DNA from: CAZMGG01 sp964565715
GTDB lineage: Bacteria; Planctomycetota; UBA1135; UBA2386
Assembly: GCA_964565715.1 (NCBI GenBank)
Contig: CAZMGG010000020.1
Span: 1-57,660 of the forward strand
DNA: 57,660 nucleotides
Reading direction: 5' to 3'
Positions 33,484 to 41,412 of this stretch are shown piece after piece. Position numbers and translations under genes: made by a program. The notes beneath the pieces are model-generated. The model did not search any database and had not been told where the DNA came from. It saw only the letters and a list, made by a program, of their open reading frames with translations. The stretch's first letter is position 1. Each line of letters begins with the position of its first letter.

Positions 33484-34188
33484 CTAGCGGATCGGCTCGA
33501 TCGTCTCGACGTGCAGCTGGAAGATGTCCACGCAGTAGCCCTCGATCACCGTCGACTCGACCTTGAACCGGCCGGTGATCTTGAGCGGATCGAAGAAGTA
33601 GTCCGAGGTCTTCCCCTTCGGCATGACCACCCGGACGATGCCGTTGATGTCCGGCGGCTGGCCGTAGCAGCACGCCCACAGCGACTGCACGAGGAGGAAC
33701 TCCTTGATGTTCTGCACCTCGTCGATCGGCAGCATGAAGCCCGTCATCAGGACCTTCTTGCCGTCGAGCTCGCGGACGTTCTTCGGCATGCCCTTGAGGC
33801 CGTCCTCGTAGGGCCACGCCGTCAGCTCGTCGAAGGTGACGATCTTGTCGAGGCCGGTGATCTTGCCGTCCTTGATCATCTGGGCGAGCTTCTTCTCCGC
33901 CTCGATCATGGCCTGGGCGCTGCGGATGGCCGCGATGTCGGCCGGGTCGGCGCTCTTCGGGCCGACCTCGCTGCCGGGCCAACCGGGCACCGGCTGGTCG
34001 CCGGGCTTGTCGCCGGGCTTCGGCGTCTCGGTCTTGGGGGTCTCGGTCTTGGGCGCGTCGGTCTTGGGCTTCTCGGTGACCGGATCCTGCTTGCCGGGCT
34101 CGACCTTGGGCGGCTCGACCTTGGGCGGCGCCTGGCCGATGGCGAGGGCGGGCAGGAGCGTGAGTGCGAGGAGGCAGGAACGGATCAT
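33484..34188 (-). CDS. Secreted DUF3299 protein with P-K-T-E repeat linker
   Basis: The 234-residue protein has a signal peptide (MIRSCLLALTLLPALAIGQA), then a Pro/Lys/Glu/Thr linker of repeated EPPKVEPGK and DAPKTETPKTETPKPGDKP units (residues 21-68). The C-terminal domain fits DUF3299: LDGKKVLMTGFMLPIDE, QSLWACCYGQPPDINGIVRV with the Cys-Cys pair, ITGRFKVESTVIEGYCVDIFQL. DUF3299 genes often accompany an ABC ATPase and FtsX-like permease, as here; from memory the Vibrio zinc-regulated zrg locus has this set. A role in metal or lipoprotein handling outside the membrane is inference. Confidence 0.85.
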   Translation of the reverse strand: MIRSCLLALTLLPALAIGQAPPKVEPPKVEPGKQDPVTEKPKTDAPKTETPKTETPKPGDKPGDQPVPGWPGSEVGPKSADPADIAAIRSAQAMIEAEKKLAQMIKDGKITGLDKIVTFDELTAWPYEDGLKGMPKNVRELDGKKVLMTGFMLPIDEVQNIKEFLLVQSLWACCYGQPPDINGIVRVVMPKGKTSDYFFDPLKITGRFKVESTVIEGYCVDIFQLHVETIEPIR

Positions 34189-34248
34189 GGAAGGCCTCGG
34201 TCGGAGGATGGTCTGGTGATGGCTCTGATCGACGCGCGGGGAGGCGGG

Positions 34249-35643
34249 TCAGTAGTTCGGCGTGAGGTTGTCGGCAACCTGGGTCAGGGACCCCTTCACG
34301 GCGGGCAGGAGGCCGGCGAGGCCACCCAGGACCGTGACAGCGGCCACCAGGATACCCTCGCGGGGCGCAAATGCCCCCCATTCCAGGAAGACCCCGGTCA
34401 TGTCCTCGACCGTGGTGCGCAGGAGGAACGCCGCCCCGTGGCAGGCCAGCACCCCCAGGATGGCGCCGCAGCCGGACAGGAAGGCCGCCTCGCCGACGAT
34501 GATGCCCAGGATCTGCGCCCGGCGGGCGCCGAGCGAGCGCATGATCGCGATCTCCCGGCGGCGCTCGTTCATGGTGTTGTAGATCGCCACCGAGATCGAG
34601 ATGCCGGCCACCAGCAGGACCAGCCAGGCCACCACCTCCAGGGTGTCGGCCGCCGACCCGATCTGCTGCAGGAAGCGCGGGATGACCTCCTGGGGCCAGG
34701 CGCCCTGGGCGCCCGGGCGGCTGGCCAGCTCGTCGCGCAGGAACTTCGGCCCGAAGTGGTCCTTCGGGTAGGCGATCACCGCGGTCAGCGCCAGGTCGTC
34801 GGCCTTCACCGGCAGGTGCTTCGCATCGTCGGGATTCCGGCCCGGCGGGACGTCCACCACGAACACCTTGTCCTCGTGGTCCGCCAGCAGGGCATAGGTA
34901 CCGAGCGGCACGTAGATCGTGCTGTCGATCGGCGAGTTGGTGGGCGCCAGCACGCCGACGATGCGGCACGAGGCCTCCGGATGGTCGTGGAAGCCGAACT
35001 CGCCGGGCTTGCCGTGGCTCGGCACCACCTCGTCGCCGAGCCCGATGCCGAGCTGGCGGGCGACGCGGGCGCCGATCACCGCCTGCCGCAGGGCCGGCGT
35101 CAGCGCCGGCCGCGGCGGCACCGGCGTCTCGCCGGTCCGCTTCGCCGACAGGTGCCCGGCCAGTTCCTCGGCCAGCGCCATCAGCTCGTCGTGGCTGAAC
35201 GCCCACGGCCCGCCGGCGGCGAACGGCAGCGGCCGGTCGCCGCGCTGGAACTTCGTCCACATCTCGTCGGTGGTGCCGACCACGGCGAACTGGAACTTGC
35301 TGAACACGTCGCCGCGGGCCTGCGGGATCGTGTAGAGGAGCTGGGTGCGGCGGCCGAGCGTGCGGCCGTCACGCAGCTCGCGGTAGGTCTTCAGCCGGAT
35401 CAGCTCGCGAGGCGAGCCGACGTTGAAGACCGTGTTCAGCACCAGCTCCAGCTCGGAACTGCCCTTGGGCCCGACCACCGAACGGTAGCCCTCGATGCTG
35501 CCCTCGTAGCGCTGCCGGGTCTGGTCGACCATCAGCAGGATCGCGGCGTAGAGGCCGGTCGCCAGCACGATCGCCAGCGTGGTGAGCACGCTGGACACGA
35601 CGCGGATGCGCACGTTGCGCAGCGAGATCGACCAGAGCCTCAC
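34249..35643 (-). CDS. FtsX/MacB-type ABC transporter permease
   Basis: The 464-residue protein has the FtsX layout: one N-terminal helix (residues about 15-38), a large extracytoplasmic domain (40-320), and three C-terminal helices (about 325-350, 380-405, 430-450), with VAIYNTMNERRREIAIMRSLGARRAQILGII at the coupling loop. Such permeases do not import; they transmit ATP-driven movement to the outer face, for lipoprotein release or substrate extrusion. The start is GTG at 35643, overlapping the ATPase stop (GTGA). A segment AKRTGETPVPPRPALTPA inside the outer domain looks like an in-frame palindromic repeat insertion. Confidence 0.9.
   Translation of the reverse strand: MRLWSISLRNVRIRVVSSVLTTLAIVLATGLYAAILLMVDQTRQRYEGSIEGYRSVVGPKGSSELELVLNTVFNVGSPRELIRLKTYRELRDGRTLGRRTQLLYTIPQARGDVFSKFQFAVVGTTDEMWTKFQRGDRPLPFAAGGPWAFSHDELMALAEELAGHLSAKRTGETPVPPRPALTPALRQAVIGARVARQLGIGLGDEVVPSHGKPGEFGFHDHPEASCRIVGVLAPTNSPIDSTIYVPLGTYALLADHEDKVFVVDVPPGRNPDDAKHLPVKADDLALTAVIAYPKDHFGPKFLRDELASRPGAQGAWPQEVIPRFLQQIGSAADTLEVVAWLVLLVAGISISVAIYNTMNERRREIAIMRSLGARRAQILGIIVGEAAFLSGCGAILGVLACHGAAFLLRTTVEDMTGVFLEWGAFAPREGILVAAVTVLGGLAGLLPAVKGSLTQVADNLTPNY
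35120..35136. repeat. Palindromic repeat element inside the permease gene
   Basis: ACCGGCG-TCT-CGCCGGT is a perfect 7-bp stem with a 3-nt loop. It encodes TGETPVPP on the gene strand and TGVSPV in the opposite frame. I recall the same TGETPVP / TGVSPV peptide pair recurring inside many planctomycete proteins, which marks it as a dispersed repeat that can sit in frame within genes. One copy in this window. Confidence 0.5.
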
Positions 35644-36302
35644 GCCGACCTCCGCAGATGGGCCAGATCGACGGTGCGCTGCATGCGGCGGGCCGATTCG
35701 GGGTCGTGGGTGACCATCACCACGGTGCGATTGCCCTCCCGCGCCAGCTCCAGCAACAGGTCGAGGACCTGGCCACCGGTCTCCTTGTCCTGGTTGCCCA
35801 GCGGCTCGTCCATCAGGATCAGCTCGGGCTCGTTGATCAGGGCCCGGCAGACGGCGACGCGCTGCACCTGCCCCACCGAGAGCTGGCCCGGCCGGTGGTG
35901 CATGCGGTCGCCGAGCCCGACGCGGGTCAGCAGTTCGATGGCGCGCTGGCGGGCGGCGGCGTCGGCGCCGCGGCCGAACAGGGCGCCGAGCAGCACGTTC
36001 TCCAGCGCCGTGAACGGCTGCAGCAGGTTGAAGGTCTGGTAGACGATGCCGATGTGGCGGCCGCGGAAGCGGTCGCGCGCCGCCTCGCCGAGCCGGCCCA
36101 GGTCGGTGTCGCGCACCGTGACCTCACCCTGATCGGGCTGCAGGATGCCGGCGATGATGTGCAGCAGCGTGGTCTTGCCGGTCCCCGATCGGCCGATCAG
36201 GGCCACCTGCTCGCCGGTGGCGATGTCGAGCGAGCCGACCTCGCAGGCGACGACCCGGCGTTCGCCGCCGTAGCTCTTGGTGACGTTGCGCAGTCGGATC
36301 AT
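35640..36302 (-). CDS. ABC transporter ATP-binding protein (LolD/MacB type)
   Basis: The 220-residue nucleotide-binding subunit works with the permease coded just downstream. Motifs: Walker A GRSGTGKTT near residue 38, Q-loop GIVYQTFNLLQPFTALENVLL, signature LSVGQVQRVAVCRAL (the usual LSGGQ has Val for the second Gly), Walker B ELILMDEP, D-loop and VVMVTHD switch histidine. I chose ATG at 36302 (MIRLRNVTKSY); the longer frame to 36347 adds no family sequence. The NLLQPFTALENV wording fits the LolD/MacB/FtsE group. Confidence 0.93.
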   Translation of the reverse strand: MIRLRNVTKSYGGERRVVACEVGSLDIATGEQVALIGRSGTGKTTLLHIIAGILQPDQGEVTVRDTDLGRLGEAARDRFRGRHIGIVYQTFNLLQPFTALENVLLGALFGRGADAAARQRAIELLTRVGLGDRMHHRPGQLSVGQVQRVAVCRALINEPELILMDEPLGNQDKETGGQVLDLLLELAREGNRTVVMVTHDPESARRMQRTVDLAHLRRSA

Positions 36303-36353
36303 GGCTCTGCGCAGGATACGGAACGGGCGTGGTCCGCGTGAGCGCAACCCGCG

Positions 36354-37505
36354 TCAGCGGCCGGCCAGCGCCGCGGCGGCGAAGTCCATCTCGCGCCGCA
36401 CCCGCTCGGGCAGCGGCGCCTCGCCGGCGAAGTCGCCGAGCACGGACCAGGTGTAGGTCTCGACCTCCAGCAACGGCAACGGCGCGTCGCCGGCAGCCAG
36501 CGCCGCCAGCACCCGCGTGACTTCGGCGCGGGTGCTGCCGAACGGACCCGTCTCGTCCCACCACAACGGCATGTGGTAGTGGCAGCGCAGCCGGCCGGCA
36601 CGGGCGAACTCGTCGCGGCGCGCCGCCACCGCCGGCAGGTCCAGGGCGCGCAGGCCGTTCGCCGCCACGGTCTGGTGCAGGTAGCGGTCCTCGCCGAAGG
36701 CCAGCAACCGGTCGATGCCGGCCGGATCGCGCACCTCCAGGCACGACGAGACCTGGATCTTCGGCACCGCGATGCGCCGCGCGGCGAGGTCGGCGAGCGC
36801 CGCCACGGGCTCCTCGCCCACCACGGCGAGATGGCACAGGTCCACGCACACGCCGAGGTGCCGCCGCAGCACGTCGCCGGGCACGGTGCTCCACGCGCCC
36901 TCCTCGAACAGCCATTCCTCGAGGAACGCGGCGGTGGCGGCGACGGTCTCCAGCAGGCAGAACGGCTCGGGCTCCAACGCCAGCACGCACCGGACGCCGG
37001 TCTGGTCCTCGATCGCCGCCAGCGCGCTCGCCGCCCGGGCGAGGTTGCGCGCCATCTGCCGCAGATCCGGCGGCGGCGCGCCCGGCGGCCGGTAGCCGAG
37101 CGGCAGCGTCGACAGCGGCAGCACCGCGCCCCTCTGCAGCAGCGCCGCGCCCGCCGTCGCCGCCTGCCGCGTGTAGAGCAGGCGTTCCTCGCGGGTCCAG
37201 TCCGGCTCGTAGACCGCGGTCTTCACCGAGCCGGCGTGGAAGTCGCCGTAGGGAAACACGTTCAGGGTCCAGAGCGGCACCTGCAGCCGGTCCAGGGCCT
37301 GCCGCACCGCCGCCAGCGCGGCGCCGTCCTCGCAGAGCCGAGCCGCGAGGTCGCTGTTCCACCAGCCGCCGAGCCCGAAGGGCCTGCCCGCGGCCCGCGC
37401 CGCCGCCGCCACCGGCCCGACGCAGTCGTCGAGGGTGGCGAGGAACGCGCCGAGATCGGTGGCCGGGTGCACGTTGCCGCAGTAGGTGATCCTGGCCTCG
37501 CTCAT
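36354..37505 (-). CDS. eboE: EboE-like TIM-barrel protein (metabolite traffic protein)
   Basis: The 383-residue protein starts MSEARITYCGNVHPATDLGA and continues with PLWTLNVFPYGDFHAGSVKTAVYEPDW, LPLSTLPLGYRPP, VLALEPEPFCLLE, LGVCVDLCHLAVVGEEP, KIQVSSCLEV, and YHMPLWWDETGPFGSTRAEVTRVL, the last giving W-E-T-type barrel residues. This fits EboE, one of the eboABCDEF genes linked to export of a membrane-bound or prenyl-derived metabolite to the periplasm. No other ebo genes are in the window. Conserved His, Glu and Cys residues at strand ends suggest a metal-dependent isomerase-like barrel, activity unproven. Confidence 0.75.
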   Translation of the reverse strand: MSEARITYCGNVHPATDLGAFLATLDDCVGPVAAAARAAGRPFGLGGWWNSDLAARLCEDGAALAAVRQALDRLQVPLWTLNVFPYGDFHAGSVKTAVYEPDWTREERLLYTRQAATAGAALLQRGAVLPLSTLPLGYRPPGAPPPDLRQMARNLARAASALAAIEDQTGVRCVLALEPEPFCLLETVAATAAFLEEWLFEEGAWSTVPGDVLRRHLGVCVDLCHLAVVGEEPVAALADLAARRIAVPKIQVSSCLEVRDPAGIDRLLAFGEDRYLHQTVAANGLRALDLPAVAARRDEFARAGRLRCHYHMPLWWDETGPFGSTRAEVTRVLAALAAGDAPLPLLEVETYTWSVLGDFAGEAPLPERVRREMDFAAAALAGR

Positions 37506-37651
37506 GCCGGCCGCCGAGGATAGCGGCCGACGAGGCGATTCGATGGCCCGCCGCAGCCCATCGACCCCGGCACCGGATCCCCGGCGATTCCTCCGGCGAC
37601 CCCGCCCCGAATGCCGACACAGGAGGGACCGCGATCCGCGACTCCGCTCCG

Positions 37652-38554
37652 ATGAGCAGCAAGACCAAGGCCGCGCCGTTGGCCGCCCAAGATCCCGCCC
37701 ACCAGGAACGCATCCACGCCCTCAAGCAGTCGTCCTGCTATCGGGTGGCGCACCTCGACCCGGACTTCATGGGCCGCGAGGAATTGCGCCCGGTCCGGTT
37801 GCAGCTCGAACTGCTGAAGCCGGACCTGATCCAGCAGGAACAGAACGTCCGCTCCACCCTGGTGGTGTTCGGCGGCACCCGCATCGTCGAGCGGCCGATC
37901 GCCGAGGCGCGGCTGGAGGAGGCCCGCGCCGCCCTGCGCCGCAAGCCGGACGACGCCGTCGCCCAGCGACGGGTGCGGGTGGCCGAGAACGTCCTGAAGA
38001 AGGCCCACTACTACGAGGAGGCCCGCGCCTTCGCGCGGCTGGTCAGCAGCCAGTGCCAGGCCAACCACCAGCTCGACTACGTGATCGTCACCGGCGGCGG
38101 GCCGGGCATCATGGAGGCCGCCAACCGCGGCGCCTACGACGTCGGCGCCAAGTCGATCGGGCTGAACATCACGCTGCCGTTCGAGCAGGAGCCCAACAGC
38201 TTCATCACCCCGGAGCTGTGCTTCGAGTTCAAGTACTTCGCGATCCGGAAGATGCACTTCCTGATGCGCGCCAAGGCGATGGTCGCGTTCCCCGGCGGGT
38301 TCGGGACCATGGACGAGCTGTTCGAGGCGCTGACCCTGATCCAGACCCAGCGCATGCAGCCGATCCCGGTGATCCTGTTCGGCCGCGACTACTGGGAGCG
38401 GCTGGTGGACTGGGAGATGTTCGTCGAGGAGGGCACGATCTCGCCGGAGGACCTGGAGCTGATCCGCTACGCGGAGTCGGCCCAGGAGGCCTGGCAGGTC
38501 ATCACCGACTTCTACCGGCAGGCCCCGGCCGAGAAGCTGCCCCGCGGGCAGTAG
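37652..38554 (+). CDS. LOG family protein (lysine decarboxylase-like Rossmann fold)
   Basis: The 300-residue protein carries the LOG/TIGR00730 nucleotide-binding signature: STLVVFGGTRI, DYVIVTGGGPGIMEAANRGAYD, and MVAFPGGFGTMDELFEALTLIQ (P-G-G-x-G-T-x-x-E). Family members release cytokinin-like free bases by 5'-phosphoribohydrolase action or are nucleotide hydrolases. The N-terminal 75 residues and the helical insert before the core are longer than in minimal LOG proteins, as in the longer bacterial subgroup. It is divergent from eboE across a 146-bp gap. Confidence 0.88.
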   Translation: MSSKTKAAPLAAQDPAHQERIHALKQSSCYRVAHLDPDFMGREELRPVRLQLELLKPDLIQQEQNVRSTLVVFGGTRIVERPIAEARLEEARAALRRKPDDAVAQRRVRVAENVLKKAHYYEEARAFARLVSSQCQANHQLDYVIVTGGGPGIMEAANRGAYDVGAKSIGLNITLPFEQEPNSFITPELCFEFKYFAIRKMHFLMRAKAMVAFPGGFGTMDELFEALTLIQTQRMQPIPVILFGRDYWERLVDWEMFVEEGTISPEDLELIRYAESAQEAWQVITDFYRQAPAEKLPRGQ

Positions 38555-38607
38555 CACGTTCGTCCGGCCGCATCGGATCCGGTCCGAGAACGAAGCCCGG
38601 AAACGAC

Positions 38608-38636
38608 GCAGGCCCGTCCCGGAGGGACAGGCCTGC
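38608..38636. terminator. Hairpin between LOG gene and tRNA-Gly
   Basis: GCAGGCC (38608-38614) pairs with GGCCTGC (38630-38636), and GTCCC (38616-38620) with GGGAC (38624-38628), with one mismatch between stems and a GGA loop. It lies 3' of the LOG gene on the plus strand and 3' of the tRNA on the minus strand, so it may end both transcripts. The T-run is weak. Confidence 0.6.
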
Positions 38637-38641
38637 TGGAT

Positions 38642-38716
38642 TGGAGCGGGTGAAGAGACTTGAACTCTCGACCCTCACGTTGGCAACGTGATGCTCTACC
38701 ACTGAGCTACACCCGC
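38642..38716 (-). tRNA. tRNA-Gly (GCC)
   Basis: The minus strand folds as a full tRNA. The acceptor arms GCGGGTG (5', 38716-38710) and CACCCGC (3', 38652-38646) pair perfectly. The D-arm region is TAGCTCAGTGGTAGAGCA. The anticodon stem CACGT/ACGTG holds the loop TTGCCAA, anticodon GCC. The T-arm has GAGAGTTCAAGTCTCT. The discriminator is T and CCA is encoded (38644-38642). Confidence 0.96.
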
Positions 38717-38749
38717 AACCAAGGGCCGGCATTCGTAGAGATCCGCCCC

Positions 38750-40630
38750 GTGGAAGTCAAGCGCCGAGAACGCCCCTTGAGCCAACGCCCCGTCGCGCCC
38801 CCGCCGGCCCGTCTGACCCTCGGTCCGACCCCACCGCGCACCTTCCCGGAGCTGCTGGACCGCCAGGTCCGCGGCCATGGCAGCAGGGTCTTCCTGCCGC
38901 GGCGGCAAGCGCGCGAACGCTCGCCGGTGACCTTCCAGGACCTGCTCGGGCAGGTGGCGGCGGTGGCCAGCGGCCTGCTGGACCTGGGCATCGGCCGCGG
39001 CGACCGGGTGGGGCTGCTGGCGGAGAACTGCAGCCAGTGGCTGATCGCCGACCTGGGCATCACCAGCCTCGGCGCCATCGACGTGCCCCGCGGCTCCGAC
39101 ACCTCGCCGGCGGAGATGGCGTTCATCCTGCGCCACTCCGGCAGCATCGCCGCCTTCGTCGCCGACGACCGCACGGCGCAGGCGGTGCGCGACGCCGGCC
39201 TGCCGGCGATCCGGCACGTCATCACGCTCGGCGACAGCACCGGGGTGGACGGCGTGCTGACCCTGCCGGAACTGCAGGCGCGCGGACGGGCCCGGCAGGC
39301 CGAACGTCCCGACGAACTGGCGGCGCAGCGCGCCCTGGTGCAGGCCGACGACCTGCTGACCATCGTCTACACCAGCGGCACCACCGCCGACCCCAAGGGG
39401 GTCATGCTCACCCACCAGAACGTGCTGTCCAACGTCCGCACGGTCTGCGACGCGCTGCACATCACCGCTGCCGACCGCTTCCTCAGCGTGCTGCCCGCCT
39501 GGCACATGTACGAGCGGATCATGGACTACCTGGCGCTGGCCGCCGGCGCCGAGCTGGTCTACACCGACCGCCGGCAGCTCAAGGACGATCTGCGGCAGGA
39601 GGCGCCCACGGTGTTCGCCGCGGTGCCGCGGATCTGGGAGACGATCCACGACGGCATCGTCGCCCACGCCCACAAGCTGCCCGGGCTGCAGGGCCGCATC
39701 CTGCGCGGCACGCTCGAGCTGTGCCGGCGCACCGCCGGCGGCCGCGCGACGTTGTCGCAACGCCTGCTGCACGGCCTGTCCCGCCGGCTGGTGCTGCCGA
39801 AGGTGCTGGCCAGCACCGGCGGCCGGCTGCGGCTGGCGGTGTCCGGCGGCGGCTCGCTGCCGCGCCACGTCGACGAGTGCCTGCTCGGCATCGGCCTGCC
39901 GCTGCTGAACGGCTACGGCCTGACCGAGACCAGTCCGGTGGCCGCCGTGCGCCGGCCGGAGCGCAACAGCCCCGGCCACATCGGCCCGCCGCTCGAGCAG
40001 ACCGAGATGCAGGCCCGCGACGGCGACGGCCGCCCGCTCGGCCCCGGCCAGGTCGGCGTGCTCTGGATCCGCGGGCCGCAGGTCATGCGCGGCTACTACC
40101 AGAACCCCGACAAGACCGCCGCCGTCCTCGATGCGCAGGGCTGGTTCAACAGCGGCGACCTCGGCTACCGGGACGAGCACGGCCACTTCTGGATCACCGG
40201 CCGGCAGAAGGACACCATCGTGCTCGCCGGCGGCGAGAACGTCGAACCCGAGCCGCTGGAGACCGCGATCAAGACCTCGCCGTGCATCGAGCAGGCGGTG
40301 GTGGTCGGCCAGGACCAGAAGATTCTCGGCGCGCTGCTGGTGCCCAACCAGGACTGCCTGGAGCAGGTCGTGCCCCGCGCGCAGTGGGACGTGCGCGACG
40401 GCTGCCTGCAGGGTCGGGCGGTGCTGGATCACCTGCGCTCGGAACTGGCGCGGCTGCTGACCCGCGAGCAGGGCTTCCGGCCGTGCGAGCGCATCGCCGC
40501 GTTCCGCGTGCTCCTGGAGCCGCTGACCGCCGAGAACGGGCTGCTGACGCCGACCCTGAAGGTGCGGCGGCACGTGGTGCACGAGCGCTACGCGGCGCTG
40601 CTGGCGCAGATGTTCACCGGCGGCGACTGA
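38750..40630 (+). CDS. Long-chain acyl-CoA synthetase / AMP-dependent ligase
   Basis: It activates fatty acids (or another carboxylate) with ATP and couples them to CoA. The 626-residue protein has the AMP-binding signature IVYTSGTTADPKGVMLTHQN near residue 203, LPAWHMYERIMDYLALAAGAELVYTD, VPRIWETIHDGI, NGYGLTETSPVAAVRRPE near 385, and the hinge region WFNSGDLGYRDEHGHFWITGRQKDTIVLAGGENVEPEPLE. The C-terminal subdomain carries an insertion (VPRAQWDVRDGCLQGRAV) and ends with LTPTLKVRRHVV, as in FadD15/FAA1-type enzymes. GTG at 38750 is the first start beyond the tRNA; TTG at 38777 is an alternative. Confidence 0.92.
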   Translation: MEVKRRERPLSQRPVAPPPARLTLGPTPPRTFPELLDRQVRGHGSRVFLPRRQARERSPVTFQDLLGQVAAVASGLLDLGIGRGDRVGLLAENCSQWLIADLGITSLGAIDVPRGSDTSPAEMAFILRHSGSIAAFVADDRTAQAVRDAGLPAIRHVITLGDSTGVDGVLTLPELQARGRARQAERPDELAAQRALVQADDLLTIVYTSGTTADPKGVMLTHQNVLSNVRTVCDALHITAADRFLSVLPAWHMYERIMDYLALAAGAELVYTDRRQLKDDLRQEAPTVFAAVPRIWETIHDGIVAHAHKLPGLQGRILRGTLELCRRTAGGRATLSQRLLHGLSRRLVLPKVLASTGGRLRLAVSGGGSLPRHVDECLLGIGLPLLNGYGLTETSPVAAVRRPERNSPGHIGPPLEQTEMQARDGDGRPLGPGQVGVLWIRGPQVMRGYYQNPDKTAAVLDAQGWFNSGDLGYRDEHGHFWITGRQKDTIVLAGGENVEPEPLETAIKTSPCIEQAVVVGQDQKILGALLVPNQDCLEQVVPRAQWDVRDGCLQGRAVLDHLRSELARLLTREQGFRPCERIAAFRVLLEPLTAENGLLTPTLKVRRHVVHERYAALLAQMFTGGD

Positions 40631-40649
40631 GTCCGGCTGCGGCGGGCGC

Positions 40650-41408
40650 TCAGGCCGGCAGCCACAACGGCCGCGGCAGGCCGTCGGCGGCGGGTGGCCC
40701 CATCGCCTGCAGCCCCCGCTGCAGCAGGGCGATGGCACGCCCGCAGGCCTCGGGCAGCGCGTGGCCGCGGCCGAGGTCCGCGGCCAGCGCCGCGGCCAGC
40801 GCACAACCGGTGCCGTGCACCGCGCCGACCGCCAGCGCCCGGTGCCGCCACTGCCGCACCGCGCCATCGCCGTGCAGTTCGTCCACCCGTTCCGGCCCAT
40901 CGCCGTGGCCGCCCTTCAGCAGCACGGCGCGGGCGCCGGCGGCGAGCAGGGCCGCCGGGCCGCCGGCACCGGCCAGCGCCGCCAGTTCCGGCAGGTTGGG
41001 GGTCACCACCGGGCCGAGCGGCAGCAGGTGGCGGACGATCCCCCGCGCCAGTTCGTCGGCGGGCCGGTAGCCGCCGGCGGTGGCCGACAGCACCGGATCC
41101 AGCACGATCGGCACCGCCGGGAGCGACCGCAGTTCCGCCGCCAGGGCCGGCAGGTGCGCCGGTTCGGGCAGCAAGCCCAGCTTCACCGCGTGCAGGGGTC
41201 CATCGGCCAGCGCCGCCCGCAACGCCGGCAGCCAGTGGTCCTGGGCCACCGGCAGGACCGCCGTCACGCCGCGCCGGTTCTGCACGGTCCACGCCATCGC
41301 CACCGGCAGCGCCAGCGCCTCGACCCGCGCCAGCGTGCGCGCGTCGGCCGTGATCCCGGCGCCGCCGCCCGGGTCGAGACCGCCCAGGCAGAGGACGCGG
41401 ACGATCAC
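40650..41408 (-). CDS. thiD: Hydroxymethylpyrimidine/phosphomethylpyrimidine kinase
   Basis: ThiD phosphorylates HMP and HMP-phosphate in thiamine synthesis. The 252-residue ribokinase-like protein has LGGLDPGGGAGITADARTLARV at the N-terminus, VTAVLPV, HAVKLGLL, VPIVLDPVLSATAGG, VVTPNLPELAALAG, VLLKGGHG and the anion-hole VHGTGCALAAALAADLGRG. The start is GTG at 41408, five bases after the DHH-gene stop, so the two are probably co-transcribed. No other thiamine gene is nearby. Confidence 0.93.
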   Translation of the reverse strand: MIVRVLCLGGLDPGGGAGITADARTLARVEALALPVAMAWTVQNRRGVTAVLPVAQDHWLPALRAALADGPLHAVKLGLLPEPAHLPALAAELRSLPAVPIVLDPVLSATAGGYRPADELARGIVRHLLPLGPVVTPNLPELAALAGAGGPAALLAAGARAVLLKGGHGDGPERVDELHGDGAVRQWRHRALAVGAVHGTGCALAAALAADLGRGHALPEACGRAIALLQRGLQAMGPPAADGLPRPLWLPA

Positions 41409-41412
41409 CGGA

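Noticed and set aside
33984..34130. Repeated P-K-T-E/P-K-V-E codons as a CRISPR-like array
   Set aside because: The repeat is within a coding linker of the DUF3299 gene, with short in-frame units and no spacers.
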